Shown piece after piece: positions 40,177 through 49,375 of a DNA stretch of 64,000 bases; the stretch's first letter is position 1, and the number at the start of each line of letters is the position of its first letter. The notes below the pieces were generated by a model. It saw nothing but the letters and a program-made list of their open reading frames with translations. It was not told the DNA's origin and did not search any database. Source of the stretch: DASXKD01 sp963806145 (GTDB lineage Bacteria; Actinomycetota; Actinomycetes; Streptosporangiales; Streptosporangiaceae); the NCBI GenBank assembly GCA_963806145.1, contig CAWDXD010000036.1, forward strand, positions 62,001 to 126,000. Direction: 5' to 3'. The translations under genes were made by a program, and so were the position numbers.

Positions 40177-41001
40177 TCACCGGCCTTGGAAGCGAGGTTC
40201 GCGCTTGTCCATGAAGGCCCGGGCGGCCTCGCGGTGGTCTTCGGTGAGCGCCGTGTGCACGTGGTGGGTCACCTCGAGGTCCATGCATTCGCCGAGTTCG
40301 CCCGTCACGGCGCGGTTGAGGTTCTCCTTCATGTAGCGGTAAGCGATCGACGGCCCTTCGGCCAGCCGGCGAGCACGTGCCATGACTTCCCGCTCGAAGT
40401 CGGCCAGCGGGAAGATGGCGTTGACGATCCCGAGCCGCTCGGCATCTTCCGCGCTGAGCCGTTCGGAGAAGTAGTAGAGCTCTTTGGCTTTGCCGCTGCC
40501 GATCAGCTGGGTGAGAAACCAGGTCCCGCCGTAGTCTCCGGCGAACGCAACCCGGGCAAAGGCCGTGGTCAGCACCGCGCCCGGCACGGCGTAACGAAGG
40601 TCGCAGGCCAGCGCCAGCGATAGGCCAGCCCCGGCCGCCGGGCCTGCGATGGCGGCGATCGTCGGCTTAGGCATGCCCCACAGGCGGCCGCTGGTGGCCC
40701 GCTGGTTCAGTCGCTGGCGATGGACGGCCGCATCCAGTGACGGGCCGGCGCCGCCGGGGCCAGCAGGCGAGGCGGCCATGCTCTTGACGTCGCCGCCCGC
40801 GCAGAAGGCGCCGCCCGCCCCGGTGAGCACGACGCAGCCGACCGCATCGTCGGTCTCTACCTGGGCGAGGACTGCCGCCATGGCGGACAGCATGGCTTGG
40901 GAGAAGGCGTTCCGCCGATCGGGGCGGTTCATGGTGATCACCGCGACGCCGCCGTCGATGTCGGCCAGCAGGTCCTCGGTCCCGGTGTGGAGCGCGGTCA
41001 T
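40177..41001 (-). CDS. Enoyl-CoA hydratase/isomerase
   Basis: 274 residues, ATG 41001 overlapping the VOC stop (ATGA). Crotonase fold: VAVITMNRPDRRNAFSQAML, oxyanion-hole GAGGAFCAGGDVKSM, and IAGPAAGAGLSLALACDLRYA. The glutamates of classical hydratases are not clearly placed: the second segment reads FARVAFAGDYGGTWFL, closer to isomerase-like members. It probably acts on an acyl-CoA together with the coupled VOC protein. Confidence 0.88.
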   Translation of the reverse strand: MTALHTGTEDLLADIDGGVAVITMNRPDRRNAFSQAMLSAMAAVLAQVETDDAVGCVVLTGAGGAFCAGGDVKSMAASPAGPGGAGPSLDAAVHRQRLNQRATSGRLWGMPKPTIAAIAGPAAGAGLSLALACDLRYAVPGAVLTTAFARVAFAGDYGGTWFLTQLIGSGKAKELYYFSERLSAEDAERLGIVNAIFPLADFEREVMARARRLAEGPSIAYRYMKENLNRAVTGELGECMDLEVTHHVHTALTEDHREAARAFMDKREPRFQGR

Positions 41002-41738
41002 GTCATCTCCTCGCCGGCGAAGCGGACCCCGCCGATCATCCAGGGCCCGCCGCGGGTCAGCCCCGCGATGGTAATCGCGGTGATTCCCTCGCCGCGGGCC
41101 GCCCGCGCCGGCACGAACCGCAGCCACTGGCCCGAGTCCGGCAGCTCCACGACGATGGCCTGCCCGCCGCTGGTTCGCCCGCCGCCGGTGACAAGAATCC
41201 CGAGCACCGCCGCCCAGCGCCGCGCCGCGGCGGGCGGGTCGTTGACCTCGATCGTCAGCCCGGTCACGCCGCCGGGAGCGTGCTCCGGCGCCCGGCCCGT
41301 CCACGACGGGCCCGCCCACCGCCACGAATCCGCCGGAGCCGCCCAGTCCAGCGACACGATGGCGCCAGGGACGTCCTTAGGGTGCAGGTGGGCGGCGGCG
41401 ATGTCGGGCAGGTCGGCGGTCCAGACCACCCGCACACCGAGGCCGGCGAGCCTGTGACGGGCCGCCGCCAGATCCGGAACCTGGAATATCGCCATATACC
41501 CACCGCCGCCGCCGCGCCGCTCGAGGTACCGGCCCGCGGCGGTATCCGGTCGCGCAGGCGCGACGACCTCCAGGAACGTGTCACCGACCGCGAACACCGC
41601 GTTGGTCAGGCCGAACTGTCCCACCCCAGGATCGCGGAACGGCTGCGCCCAGCCGAACGCCCGGCCCAACTCGGCGGCCGCCTCGCCGCAGTCGCGCGCG
41701 ACCAGGGCCACCTGGCGCAAGCGCGGTCCGGTCAGCAC
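40998..41738 (-). CDS. Glyoxalase-like VOC protein coupled to enoyl-CoA hydratase
   Basis: About 246 residues from GTG 41738 (an upstream GTG at 41762 is possible). LRQVALVARDCGEAAAELGRAFG and VFAVGDTFLEVVAPARPDTAAGRYL with YMAIFQVPDLAAARHRLAGL indicate tandem VOC units. Overlap with the hydratase start implies joint expression. The pairing suggests a catabolic acyl-CoA step; the substrate is unknown. Confidence 0.8.
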   Translation of the reverse strand: MLTGPRLRQVALVARDCGEAAAELGRAFGWAQPFRDPGVGQFGLTNAVFAVGDTFLEVVAPARPDTAAGRYLERRGGGGGYMAIFQVPDLAAARHRLAGLGVRVVWTADLPDIAAAHLHPKDVPGAIVSLDWAAPADSWRWAGPSWTGRAPEHAPGGVTGLTIEVNDPPAAARRWAAVLGILVTGGGRTSGGQAIVVELPDSGQWLRFVPARAARGEGITAITIAGLTRGGPWMIGGVRFAGEEMT

Positions 41739-41844
41739 ATCCCAACAATAAGAGGCACGCACCGATCCGCGGCGCTGCTGTGGGCGGAACTGGCCGGGAA
41801 GGCGGGCACGATCCGGCGTTACGGGCGTGTGTCATGGTGTCTGT

Positions 41845-42573
41845 GTGGATGAGGGCCTGTGGGATGCCTACGACAGGATGGGCCAAGGTTTTGCCCAGCA
41901 TGCGGCCGACAGTGCGTACAACGCCCATTACGACCGGCCCGCGGTGCTGGCCGCGCTCGGGCCGGTCGCCGGCCGGCAGGTTTTGGACGCGGCCTGCGGC
42001 CCCGGTCTGTACCTGGACGAACTGCTGGAGCGGGGGGCCGAGGTCACCGGCTTTGATGGGAGCCCGGTCATGGTGGGCTTGGCCAGGCAGCGGACGGCGG
42101 GGCGGGTGCGGATCGACCAGGCCGCGCTGGGGGAGCCACTGCCCTACCCCGATGGTGCCTTCGACCTCATCGTCTGCGCGCTGGCCATTCACTACGCCCG
42201 CGACCGCGCGGCCGCGTTCGCCGAGTTCTGCCGCGTCCTGCGCCCTGGCGGGGCAGCGGTGGTATCGACGCAGCACCCGGTGATGGACTGGCTGCGCAAG
42301 GGCGGCTCCTACTTCCAGGTCACCCTGGAAACCGACGTATGGCGCACCCCCGGGGGAGACCAGCCGGTGCACTTTTGGCGTGAACCGCTGTCCGCGCTGT
42401 GCACGGCTGCCACCGATGCCGGATTCCTCATCGAAAAACTCATCGAGCCGGTCCCGGCCCAAACGATGCGCGAGTGCTATCCCGAGGACTACGAGAAGCT
42501 GAGCAGGGAACCAGGATTTCTGATCCTGCGCCTGCTCAAGCCAGCCAGACCCAATCCCAGCCCGCCGAACTGA
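41845..42573 (+). CDS. Class I SAM-dependent methyltransferase
   Basis: About 242 residues from GTG 41845 (GTG 41827 also in frame). VLDAACGPGLYLDELL is motif I and VTGFDGSPVMVGLAR the acidic loop. FDLIVCALAIHYARDRAA and CRVLRPGGAAVVSTQHPVMDW follow. Methyltransf_11 type with a long C-terminal arm (YFQVTLETDVWRTPGGDQPV) seen in small-molecule methyltransferases. Divergent from the VOC/hydratase pair. Confidence 0.85.
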   Translation: MDEGLWDAYDRMGQGFAQHAADSAYNAHYDRPAVLAALGPVAGRQVLDAACGPGLYLDELLERGAEVTGFDGSPVMVGLARQRTAGRVRIDQAALGEPLPYPDGAFDLIVCALAIHYARDRAAAFAEFCRVLRPGGAAVVSTQHPVMDWLRKGGSYFQVTLETDVWRTPGGDQPVHFWREPLSALCTAATDAGFLIEKLIEPVPAQTMRECYPEDYEKLSREPGFLILRLLKPARPNPSPPN

Positions 42574-42654
42574 CCCGGTGCCGTCGCGTCCCCGGCAAGG
42601 CACGCAACGCACGCTATGCCGCGATGATGGTCGTTCATTCGGCCTGGACTTGGC

Positions 42655-43530
42655 CTAGCTGGCGCGGGCCGCTGGGGGTGGGGTGATGGCCCAGCGGATG
42701 GCATGAACCATGGCATGGCCTGCTGGGCGGACGAGGGCGGCTTCGGTTACCGGCAGGCGGGGCAGGTGAAGGGGCCGGCGGGCCCATCCAGGCAGCAACG
42801 ACACCGCTGCGGCGGCCAGGACGGCATACGGCGGCCGGGCGATGGCTGGAAGTGGCGGGGTGAGCAGCAGAAACCGGGCAGCCTCCCGGGCAGCGGCGGT
42901 ACCGGCCAGCTCAGCGCGGTAGCAGGCGATGCGGGCGGTGAGCTCGGCTTCGGTGCGCGGGGGGTCGGGCACGCCCAGCTCGATGCCGATCCGGGCCAGG
43001 TCGGCGACGTAGCCGTCGCGCCCGGCCTGGTCCAAAGGGCGGGCGCCAAAGCGGGCATGCGCGCGCAGGAAGCTGTCGGCTTCAGCGATATGAACCCAGG
43101 TCAAAAGGTGCGGGTCCGACGCCGCGTACGGCCGGCCGTCTGGCGCGGTCCCGGTGATCCGCTGGTGGATCGCCCGCACTCGTGCGATCGCTGCGCGGGC
43201 ATCGCTGGCCGTACCGAACGAGGTGACGGCCAGGAAGTAGCTCGTCCGCTGCAACCGCCCCCACGGGTCACCGCGATACCCCGAATGACCGGCCACCGCG
43301 GCCATCGCCAGCGGGTGCAAGGACTGCAGCAGCAACGCCGTGATCCCGCCGGCGAACATCGAGGAATCCCCGTGGACGCGGCGGACCGGACGGTCCTCAG
43401 CGAACCAGCGCTCCCCGGCGGCGTCGTGGATGACCCGGCGGCGCGCCGGGCCCTGCGGCCCGGCCACCCGCTGGAAGATCAACCCACCCATACGATCCCG
43501 AACCAGATCAGCGGCGCTAAAAGCTTTCAC
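42655..43530 (-). CDS. MpaB/DUF2236-type oxygenase-like protein
   Basis: 291 residues from GTG 43530. VHGDSSMFAGGITALLLQSLHPLAMAAVAGHSGYRGDPWGR is the family hallmark, with RTSYFLAVTSFGT and DPHLLTWVHIAEADSFLRAH. The histidines and tyrosine would bind haem b in latex-clearing/MpaB-like enzymes. The substrate is unknown. Confidence 0.88.
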   Translation of the reverse strand: MKAFSAADLVRDRMGGLIFQRVAGPQGPARRRVIHDAAGERWFAEDRPVRRVHGDSSMFAGGITALLLQSLHPLAMAAVAGHSGYRGDPWGRLQRTSYFLAVTSFGTASDARAAIARVRAIHQRITGTAPDGRPYAASDPHLLTWVHIAEADSFLRAHARFGARPLDQAGRDGYVADLARIGIELGVPDPPRTEAELTARIACYRAELAGTAAAREAARFLLLTPPLPAIARPPYAVLAAAAVSLLPGWARRPLHLPRLPVTEAALVRPAGHAMVHAIRWAITPPPAARAS

Positions 43531-43843
43531 TCACCCATTCTCCTCCGGCCCCGCCACCACCTGCCGGCCGGCGGCCGCCAGGGCAGGCCTCAAGACCGAA
43601 GCCAGCAGAACAACACCGCACTCGCTAGCCGCAATGATGGCCGTTCTAGCTGTCGTGGGCCGCCGTCGGTGGCACCGGCTCGGGCAGCCTGTGGCGGGCG
43701 CGCCTGAGGGGGCCACAGGACACGATCTGCGATCTGGCAATGCTTGACCGTGTCGCTTGAGGCCTTGTAACGTCCGGCTGGCCCGATTTGGTGCGCCCCG
43801 GGCGGCTAGCAGTGGCTGCCCCAAAGACGAATAGGCGGCCAAC
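43531..43843. other. Intergenic stretch, no gene recognised
   Basis: 313 bases between the divergent DUF2236 and hexosaminidase genes. Open frames here run antisense to the neighbours or lack starts. No clear promoter, palindrome or remnant is seen. Confidence 0.5.
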
Positions 43844-45985
43844 ATGAACGGCAGACTCCATTTCCTGACTGCGCTCGCTGGTCGTCGTGGCGGGCTGGCT
43901 GGCTCCAGTGGCAGATCGTGGCGGCGCCGCCTGGCCGTTCTGTCCGTCTGGGCTGCCGGTTTCTCGGTACTGGTGATCGGTATCCCCGCCGTTGTCTTCG
44001 CCGTGCAGGCCGGCTCGGCCTCGGTGAAGCAGGCGGCCGGGACGGCAACCACTCTCGGCGTCGTGCCGAAGCCGGTGTCGGCACGGATCGGCAGTGGCCA
44101 TTTCACGCTCACCCGGAGCGCCCGGATTGTCGCGGCACCGGGCGCCAACGCCACGGCCGAGCTGCCGGTTGCCGGTGACCTGGCCGCGTACCTGCGGCCT
44201 TCGACCGGGTACCGGCTGCGGACCGTCATCGGCACGCCGCGCCCAGGTGACATCGTCCTGGCAATCGGCGATCCAGGAACCCTGAAACCCGCTCACCGGG
44301 CCGAGGGCTATCAGCTCGTCACCACCCCATCCGGCGTGACGATCGAGGCGCCGACCGCGCATGGCCTCTACAACGGCATTCAGACGTTCCGGCAGCTCCT
44401 GCCCGCGTGGGTCAACAGCACGGTGATCCTGCCCGGGCCATGGACAACGCCGGTGGTCACCATCACCGACTTTCCCCGCTACGGCTACCGCGGCCTGCTG
44501 CTTGATATTGCCCGGCACTATGAGCCTGCGTCGGCGGTCGAGAAGCTGATCAACCAGATCGCCGCCTACAAGATCGACGTGCTGCACCTGCACCTCAGCG
44601 ACGACCAGGGCTTCCGGCTGGCCATCAAGGGCTTCCCCCGGCTGACCGCCATCGGCAGCCGCGGCTCGGTCGGCACCGGCGGCAGGCTGGTAGACCCGGG
44701 CGGATTCTGGACACAGGCGCAATACAAGGCCGTCGTTGCCGATGCCGCCGCGCACTTCATCACCGTCGTGCCCGAGGTCGATTCCCCCGGCCACAACAAC
44801 GCGATCATCATGTCGGAGTACAACGACACCGGCAATCCTGCGCTGCCCGCCAACCCGCACGCGATCGACTGCGGCGCGTTCAAGCCACCGCACTGGGACT
44901 ACACCGAGGATGTCGGCTACAGCGCGTTGTGCCCGGGCAGCCGCGACACCTGGGCGATCATGACAGCGATCATCGGCCAGCTCACGGCCATCAGTCCCGG
45001 CCCTTACTACGACCTCGGCGGAGACGAAGTGCCGGCGTCGCTGCTCGCCCCCGCGAAGTACGCCGCCTTCATCAACAAGGAAGCAGGCATCGTCGCCGAG
45101 CGCGGTAAGACGGTCATGGGCTGGGCCGACATTGCCGGCAAGGGAACCAATCCGCCCGCTGGCTCCATCGCCGAGTACTGGCAGCCCGCCGGAGGCACGT
45201 CACCGGGATCGATCACTGGCCGCGAGGCGGTGGCCAAGCACATGAAGATCGTGATGGCGCCGGCGAACCACACTTACCTTGATCAGAAATACATCGTCGC
45301 TGCCCGGTCCAGCGTGCCGCCCGCACTGGGCATGAACTGGGCTTGCCCGCGCGGCTGCGATGTCTCCAGCGCCTACAACTGGAACCCCGGCGGGTTCGTG
45401 CGCGGTGTTACCGACCGGAATGTCATCGGCGTGGAAGGCGCCATGTGGGGTGAGACCGTCGCGAACCTGGCCAGCGCCGATTACATGGTGTTCCCGCGGT
45501 TGCTCGCGCTGGCGGAAATCGCCTGGTCACCGAGCGCCCGCCGGACCGCAACCAGCCCCGCCTACCACGACTTCCTGCGCCGCCTCGGCGGGCAGGGAAC
45601 CCGGCTGCAGGTGGCTGGGCTGAACTTCTACCCCTCAACCCAGGTGCCCTGGCCGCTGGCGGTCATCGGTGCCACCGAGACCGCTAACGCCCACGGCCAG
45701 GTCCACGGCGCGGTCGCGACGCTGTCCGCACCGGGCTTTCCGACCAGCACGCTCACCATGTGCGATTCCTCGCTCGGCATCGGGTGCACGATCAAGTGGG
45801 GCGATGGCAGCACCTCAACCGGCGACGTGACCGGCACCAATGCCACCAGCGCCACGGCGAACGGCCTCTTCACGATTTTCGGCGAGCACACCTATCCGCA
45901 CCCCGGCACCTATCGCGGCCTGGTCATCGTCAGCGCTGGCAATAGCGGGCCGGTCCGGGCCCACTTCACCGTGAACTGGCCCTGA
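43844..45985 (+). CDS. Secreted GH20 beta-N-acetylhexosaminidase
   Basis: 713 residues. A long basic N-region and helix (about 30-50) give a signal or anchor. The GH20 N-terminal domain (about 70-200) precedes the catalytic barrel: YRGLLLDIARHYEPASAVEKLI, HLHLSDDQGFRL, VVPEVDSPGHNNAI, and the catalytic Asp-Glu pair in DLGGDEV (D394-E395). The C-terminal 130 residues form a PKD-like beta domain (IKWGDGSTSTGDVTG, FGEHTYPHPGTYRGLVIVS). It would release GlcNAc from chitin or peptidoglycan fragments outside the cell. Confidence 0.9.
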   Translation: MNGRLHFLTALAGRRGGLAGSSGRSWRRRLAVLSVWAAGFSVLVIGIPAVVFAVQAGSASVKQAAGTATTLGVVPKPVSARIGSGHFTLTRSARIVAAPGANATAELPVAGDLAAYLRPSTGYRLRTVIGTPRPGDIVLAIGDPGTLKPAHRAEGYQLVTTPSGVTIEAPTAHGLYNGIQTFRQLLPAWVNSTVILPGPWTTPVVTITDFPRYGYRGLLLDIARHYEPASAVEKLINQIAAYKIDVLHLHLSDDQGFRLAIKGFPRLTAIGSRGSVGTGGRLVDPGGFWTQAQYKAVVADAAAHFITVVPEVDSPGHNNAIIMSEYNDTGNPALPANPHAIDCGAFKPPHWDYTEDVGYSALCPGSRDTWAIMTAIIGQLTAISPGPYYDLGGDEVPASLLAPAKYAAFINKEAGIVAERGKTVMGWADIAGKGTNPPAGSIAEYWQPAGGTSPGSITGREAVAKHMKIVMAPANHTYLDQKYIVAARSSVPPALGMNWACPRGCDVSSAYNWNPGGFVRGVTDRNVIGVEGAMWGETVANLASADYMVFPRLLALAEIAWSPSARRTATSPAYHDFLRRLGGQGTRLQVAGLNFYPSTQVPWPLAVIGATETANAHGQVHGAVATLSAPGFPTSTLTMCDSSLGIGCTIKWGDGSTSTGDVTGTNATSATANGLFTIFGEHTYPHPGTYRGLVIVSAGNSGPVRAHFTVNWP

Positions 45986-46116
45986 GATGAACAACGGGCT
46001 CTTCTCCGCGGGCTGCTCTTTCGCCGCGGTGCGCCGCGCCCGGGGAGCTGAGGTATAGGAAGCCGGCCATGGAGACCGGGCATGCCCGCCGCCCGGCTAG
46101 GCATGCCCGGCGGGTC

Positions 46117-46731
46117 TCAGCGGTGCACGTTCGACAGCGGTCCCGCGGCCACCGGGAACTCCGCGGTGTTCAGCACCTGGATGCCCGCGTGCTGGTTGCC
46201 GTTGAAGGGCGTGACGGTCGGCGAGGTCAGCCCCGGCTCGCAGCCCCGGTTGAACGGGACCTTCGGGCTGTCGAACCACAGGCCCAGGTGGTACTGGTGA
46301 GTGGCAGCGAACGTGGTGGTGCCGCCCGGTGACACCGAGAAGGTCTCCGAGTCGAATACGCCACGGACCGTGGCGCTGCCGTTGCCGCTGCTGTTGGCGT
46401 GGATGTCGGTCTGGTACCAGGAGACGCCGAAGGGCGTGCCCGGCTGCTGGATGACGAACAGGTCGAAGCCGGTGCCGGCGGGCATGCCCTGGATCGTGAC
46501 CGTCATGACGTCGTTGAGCGCGCCGGTGGTGATCGTGACATGACCCGAGGCGTTGGGCAGGCACGCGCTGATGGCGGCCGAGGACGGCTGGAGCGCGAAC
46601 GAGAACGACGAGTCGGTCGCGGTGGCGCCTGTGGCAGTGGCGAGGGTGATCGCCACGGCGACCGCTCCCGTTGTGGCCAGCGCGCCTAGTTTCGCGGAGG
46701 CTGAGGTCAGAAGGCTCCGGGATCGATGCAT
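46117..46731 (-). CDS. Secreted protein of unknown function
   Basis: 204 residues, ATG 46731. Signal peptide to about residue 39 (basic start RSRSLLTSASAKLG, hydrophobic AVAVAITLATATG, cleavage near ATATDS). The mature part is a beta-rich domain with two cysteines (SACLPNASG and NRGCEPGL), likely one disulfide, and motifs VTIQGMPAGTGFDLFVIQ and FGVSWYQTDIHANSSG. No family named; it resembles extracellular lectin-like actinobacterial proteins. Confidence 0.65.
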   Translation of the reverse strand: MHRSRSLLTSASAKLGALATTGAVAVAITLATATGATATDSSFSFALQPSSAAISACLPNASGHVTITTGALNDVMTVTIQGMPAGTGFDLFVIQQPGTPFGVSWYQTDIHANSSGNGSATVRGVFDSETFSVSPGGTTTFAATHQYHLGLWFDSPKVPFNRGCEPGLTSPTVTPFNGNQHAGIQVLNTAEFPVAAGPLSNVHR

Positions 46732-46848
46732 GACTGTCCCCTCGTGTTCCTTGGGTGTTCCGTGCAGCCAGAGAACGTAATGCTACGGTAATGTCCAGCT
46801 CAGGGGAAGTTAAAGAGTCCTTGCCGACTCTGGCGGCGGGGACGATGA

Positions 46849-47034
46849 CAGATCCGGGTCGTATGGCATTCCGCCGAGAATGACCCCGCGAATACGTTCG
46901 CGGCGGCGATCGCCGCGTTTCGGACCAGCTGGACTGGTGACGGCGCCAAGTGGCCGGCGATCTACGACCCGAGCAAGCCCATCATGGGCAACAACCCCGC
47001 GCTAATCCTGCCGGGCCAGCCGCTCACGATCCCG
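46849..47034 (+). pseudogene. LysM-domain protein C-terminal remnant
   Basis: After an in-frame TGA the frame reads VWHSAENDPANTF, then WPAIYDPSKPIMGNNPAL and ILPGQPLTIP, the closing half of a LysM-type peptidoglycan-binding domain (IYxxNxxxIGxNPxxIxPGQxLxIP). No start codon precedes the domain and no matching N-terminus is present. The frame then runs into the next gene. It is a remnant of a secreted cell-wall-binding protein. Confidence 0.6.
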
Positions 47035-47113
47035 GTGGGTAGCGATGAATTCCCGCCGTCGCGCCAGTCATATGGTCATCGTTACCTAGCGCAGAAAGCG
47101 AAAGAGAGGACTG

Positions 47114-47890
47114 GTGGACATGCCGACCGCCGAACTGCCCGCCGTGGCGATGTGGTACGACGAGCGCGGCCACGGCGACCCATGCGTGCTGCTGCATCCG
47201 GGCGGGGCGGGAGTGGACTCCCGGGCCCTGGACCCTACCCTGGCGGCGCTGGCGGAGGTCTTCCATGTCTACACGCCCGAGCAGCGCGGGCACGGGCGCA
47301 CCCCCGATGTCGCGGGGCCGGCCAGCTACGAACTGATGGCCCAGGACACCATCGCGTTCATCGATACGGTCATCGGCCGGCCTGTCCAGCTGGCCGGCGT
47401 CAGCGATGGCGCGGTCGTGGCGCTTGTGGTCGCGTTGCGCCGCCCGGACCTGGTGCGCCGGCTGGTGCTCGCCGCCGGGGTGTTTCACCACGACGGCTGG
47501 GCGGAAGGCGTGCTTGACGGCGAGCCGCCGGACTTCCTGGAACGCAGCTACGGCGAGCTGTCACCCGACGGAATCGGCCACTACGGCGTGATCGTCGCCA
47601 AGCTGGCCGCCATGCACGCCCGAGAGCCGGCGCTCACCCCCGCCGACCTGCACACCTTGACCAGCCGCACGCTCGTCATGGTGGCCGACGACGACGAGGT
47701 CCGCCTGGAGCACGCCATCGAGGCCTACCGGAGCCTGCCCGACGCCGAGCTCGCCGTGGTACCAGGTACCTCACACGGGCTGCTGGTGGAAAAGCCGGGG
47801 CTGTGCAACCTGCTCATCACCGAGTTCCTCACCAAGGAGCCCACGGAGACCTTCGCGCCGATCCGCCGGGCCGCGCGGAAAACCCGGTGA
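47114..47890 (+). CDS. Alpha/beta hydrolase
   Basis: 258 residues from GTG 47114 (ATG 47120 also possible). CVLLHPGGAGVDSRAL is the oxyanion segment and LAGVSDGAVVALVVAL the nucleophile elbow (GVSDG). DDDEVRLEH carries the acid and PGTSHGLLVEKP the histidine. Resembles 3-oxoadipate enol-lactonase-like hydrolases. It is followed after 31 bases by an AlkZ-like gene on the same strand. Confidence 0.85.
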   Translation: MDMPTAELPAVAMWYDERGHGDPCVLLHPGGAGVDSRALDPTLAALAEVFHVYTPEQRGHGRTPDVAGPASYELMAQDTIAFIDTVIGRPVQLAGVSDGAVVALVVALRRPDLVRRLVLAAGVFHHDGWAEGVLDGEPPDFLERSYGELSPDGIGHYGVIVAKLAAMHAREPALTPADLHTLTSRTLVMVADDDEVRLEHAIEAYRSLPDAELAVVPGTSHGLLVEKPGLCNLLITEFLTKEPTETFAPIRRAARKTR

Positions 47891-47921
47891 CCCCACGGCG
47901 TCACCCGAGGAGGATGGCGGT

Positions 47922-48701
47922 GTGGAGTCGCTGGCCGAACTACGGGCACGGCGGGCCTTCGAATGCCGGCTGGTGCCGGCCTGGGCGCTGCGCTCCCTGG
48001 ACGAGGCGGCTGAGTTCCTGCGCGACCGCGGGCTGCTGACCCGCACCACCGACTGCGCGCTGCCGAGCCTGTACGAGGCCTGCCATGACGACCCGTACCG
48101 CCCAGGCCGCCCGGGCTTCGCCACCTGGCCGGCGCAGAAATGGCCGTGGTTCGGCGAACTGGCCGGGCGCGGTTACCTCATTACCGCGGTGCACCGCGGC
48201 AAGAACCTGCTGGTGAGCGGCGAGGCGGCGGCGTTGCTCGACCCGATCTGCCGGGCGGAGATCGAGCGCATGCGCGCCCTCGACAGCGGCTGGCGCCGCC
48301 TGCTCGACCATCTCGCCGCCGTCGGCCCGTCCAGCTCCGAGGACCTGCGCACCGAGCTCAGGCTGAAGCGGCAGGAACTGAAGGCATTGCGCGCGCCGCT
48401 GGAGCGGTGCGGCGCGATCGTGTCCCGCTCGATGGAGGTCACCGCCGGTGCCGGGGAACCGCATTCGAGCGTGCTGGCCCGCTGGGACCAGGCCTACCCG
48501 GCCGGCGGTGGCGCCGGCACCGCCCCCGGGCCCGCGCTGAAGGAGCTGGTCGTGGCGGGAGTGCGCGCGGCGGTCGTGGCGCCCGAGGCCCAGATACGGC
48601 GCTGGTTCTCCTGGCAGTGGTACTGGTCGGGGACGCTCATCGACGGCCTGGTCGGCGAGGGCCGGCTGCGCCGGGTGGACGGTCACCTCACGGCGCCGTG
48701 A
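47922..48701 (+). CDS. AlkZ-related winged-helix protein (tentative)
   Basis: 259 residues from GTG 47922 after GAGGAGG. The order LRARRAFECRLVPAW, SLYEACHDDPYRPGRPGF, WFGELAGRGYLITAVHRGKNLLV, a helical block and a basic winged-helix segment (LKRQELKALRAPLERCGAIV) resemble winged-helix DNA-glycosylase-like (AlkZ/DUF1006-related) proteins. The catalytic QxQ of AlkZ is not visible, so DNA repair activity is uncertain. The assignment is from overall pattern only. Confidence 0.4.
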   Translation: MESLAELRARRAFECRLVPAWALRSLDEAAEFLRDRGLLTRTTDCALPSLYEACHDDPYRPGRPGFATWPAQKWPWFGELAGRGYLITAVHRGKNLLVSGEAAALLDPICRAEIERMRALDSGWRRLLDHLAAVGPSSSEDLRTELRLKRQELKALRAPLERCGAIVSRSMEVTAGAGEPHSSVLARWDQAYPAGGGAGTAPGPALKELVVAGVRAAVVAPEAQIRRWFSWQWYWSGTLIDGLVGEGRLRRVDGHLTAP

Positions 48702-48765
48702 TGCTCCAGTATCCGGGTGAGCAACCGCACCAGCTGCGCCCGCTCGGCGGGGGTGGCGCAGTACC

Positions 48766-49323
48766 TCACCGGGCCGCCTGGCGTACCCGGTAGGCGGCGA
48801 CGTTGGTGCGGTTGGCGCAGGCCACACTGCAGAACCGCCGTGACCGGTTCTTTGACAGATCCACGTGAACGTCCTCGCAGTGCTCCGCGGCGCACACCCG
48901 GAGCCGGTCAAGCTGCTTGGACCGGATGACGTCGGTGAAGGCCATCGCCGCCTCGACGGCCATCCGGTCGGCCAGCGGCGCGTCGGGCGGCGTGGCGTGC
49001 AAGTGGTAGTCCCACTGATCGTGCCGGACCAGTTGCGGAAGGGCGCTCGCCTCCCGCAGCAGCGTGTTGACCAGCCCGGCGGCGGCGTCTTCGCCCATGC
49101 CCCACAGCCGTTCGAGCCGGGGGCGCAGCCACTGGACCGCGTCGAGCTCGGCCCGGTCGTGCGTGCGCCCCCCGGTCCAGCCCCAGTCCGTGACGAAGCG
49201 GTCCAGGGCATCGGTGTCCGGCAGCAGTTCCCTGCCGCCGCGGCCGGTGTTGACAAGGGCGGCGGCAGAGGCCAGTGCCACCTCGGTGTCATGGGCAAAA
49301 ATCACCTTGACCCCTTTCACCAC
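48766..49323 (-). CDS. CGNR zinc-finger protein (ABATE domain)
   Basis: 185 residues, start GTG 49323 or a nearby GTG. The N-terminal ABATE-like domain has ALVNTGRGGRELLPDTDALDRF. The C-terminal zinc motif CAAEHCEDVHVDLSKNRSRRF then CSVACANRTNVAAYRVRQ is the CGNR finger with CANR in place of CGNR. These are probable DNA-binding regulators, often next to transporters. It is divergent from the EamA exporter with palindromes between, so it likely controls it. Confidence 0.85.
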   Translation of the reverse strand: MVKGVKVIFAHDTEVALASAAALVNTGRGGRELLPDTDALDRFVTDWGWTGGRTHDRAELDAVQWLRPRLERLWGMGEDAAAGLVNTLLREASALPQLVRHDQWDYHLHATPPDAPLADRMAVEAAMAFTDVIRSKQLDRLRVCAAEHCEDVHVDLSKNRSRRFCSVACANRTNVAAYRVRQAAR

Positions 49324-49330
49324 TCCTCGA

Positions 49331-49352
49331 TAGTGTCACTAGCGTAACTTAC
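49331..49352. promoter_or_regulatory. Palindromes between CGNR regulator and exporter
   Basis: TAGTGTCACTA (49331-49341, perfect around one base) and GTAACTTAC (49344-49352, perfect around one base) lie in the 52-base divergent gap. Candidate operators for the CGNR protein. Confidence 0.4.
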
Positions 49353-49375
49353 TTTCGCCCATTACAGGGAGCGTC

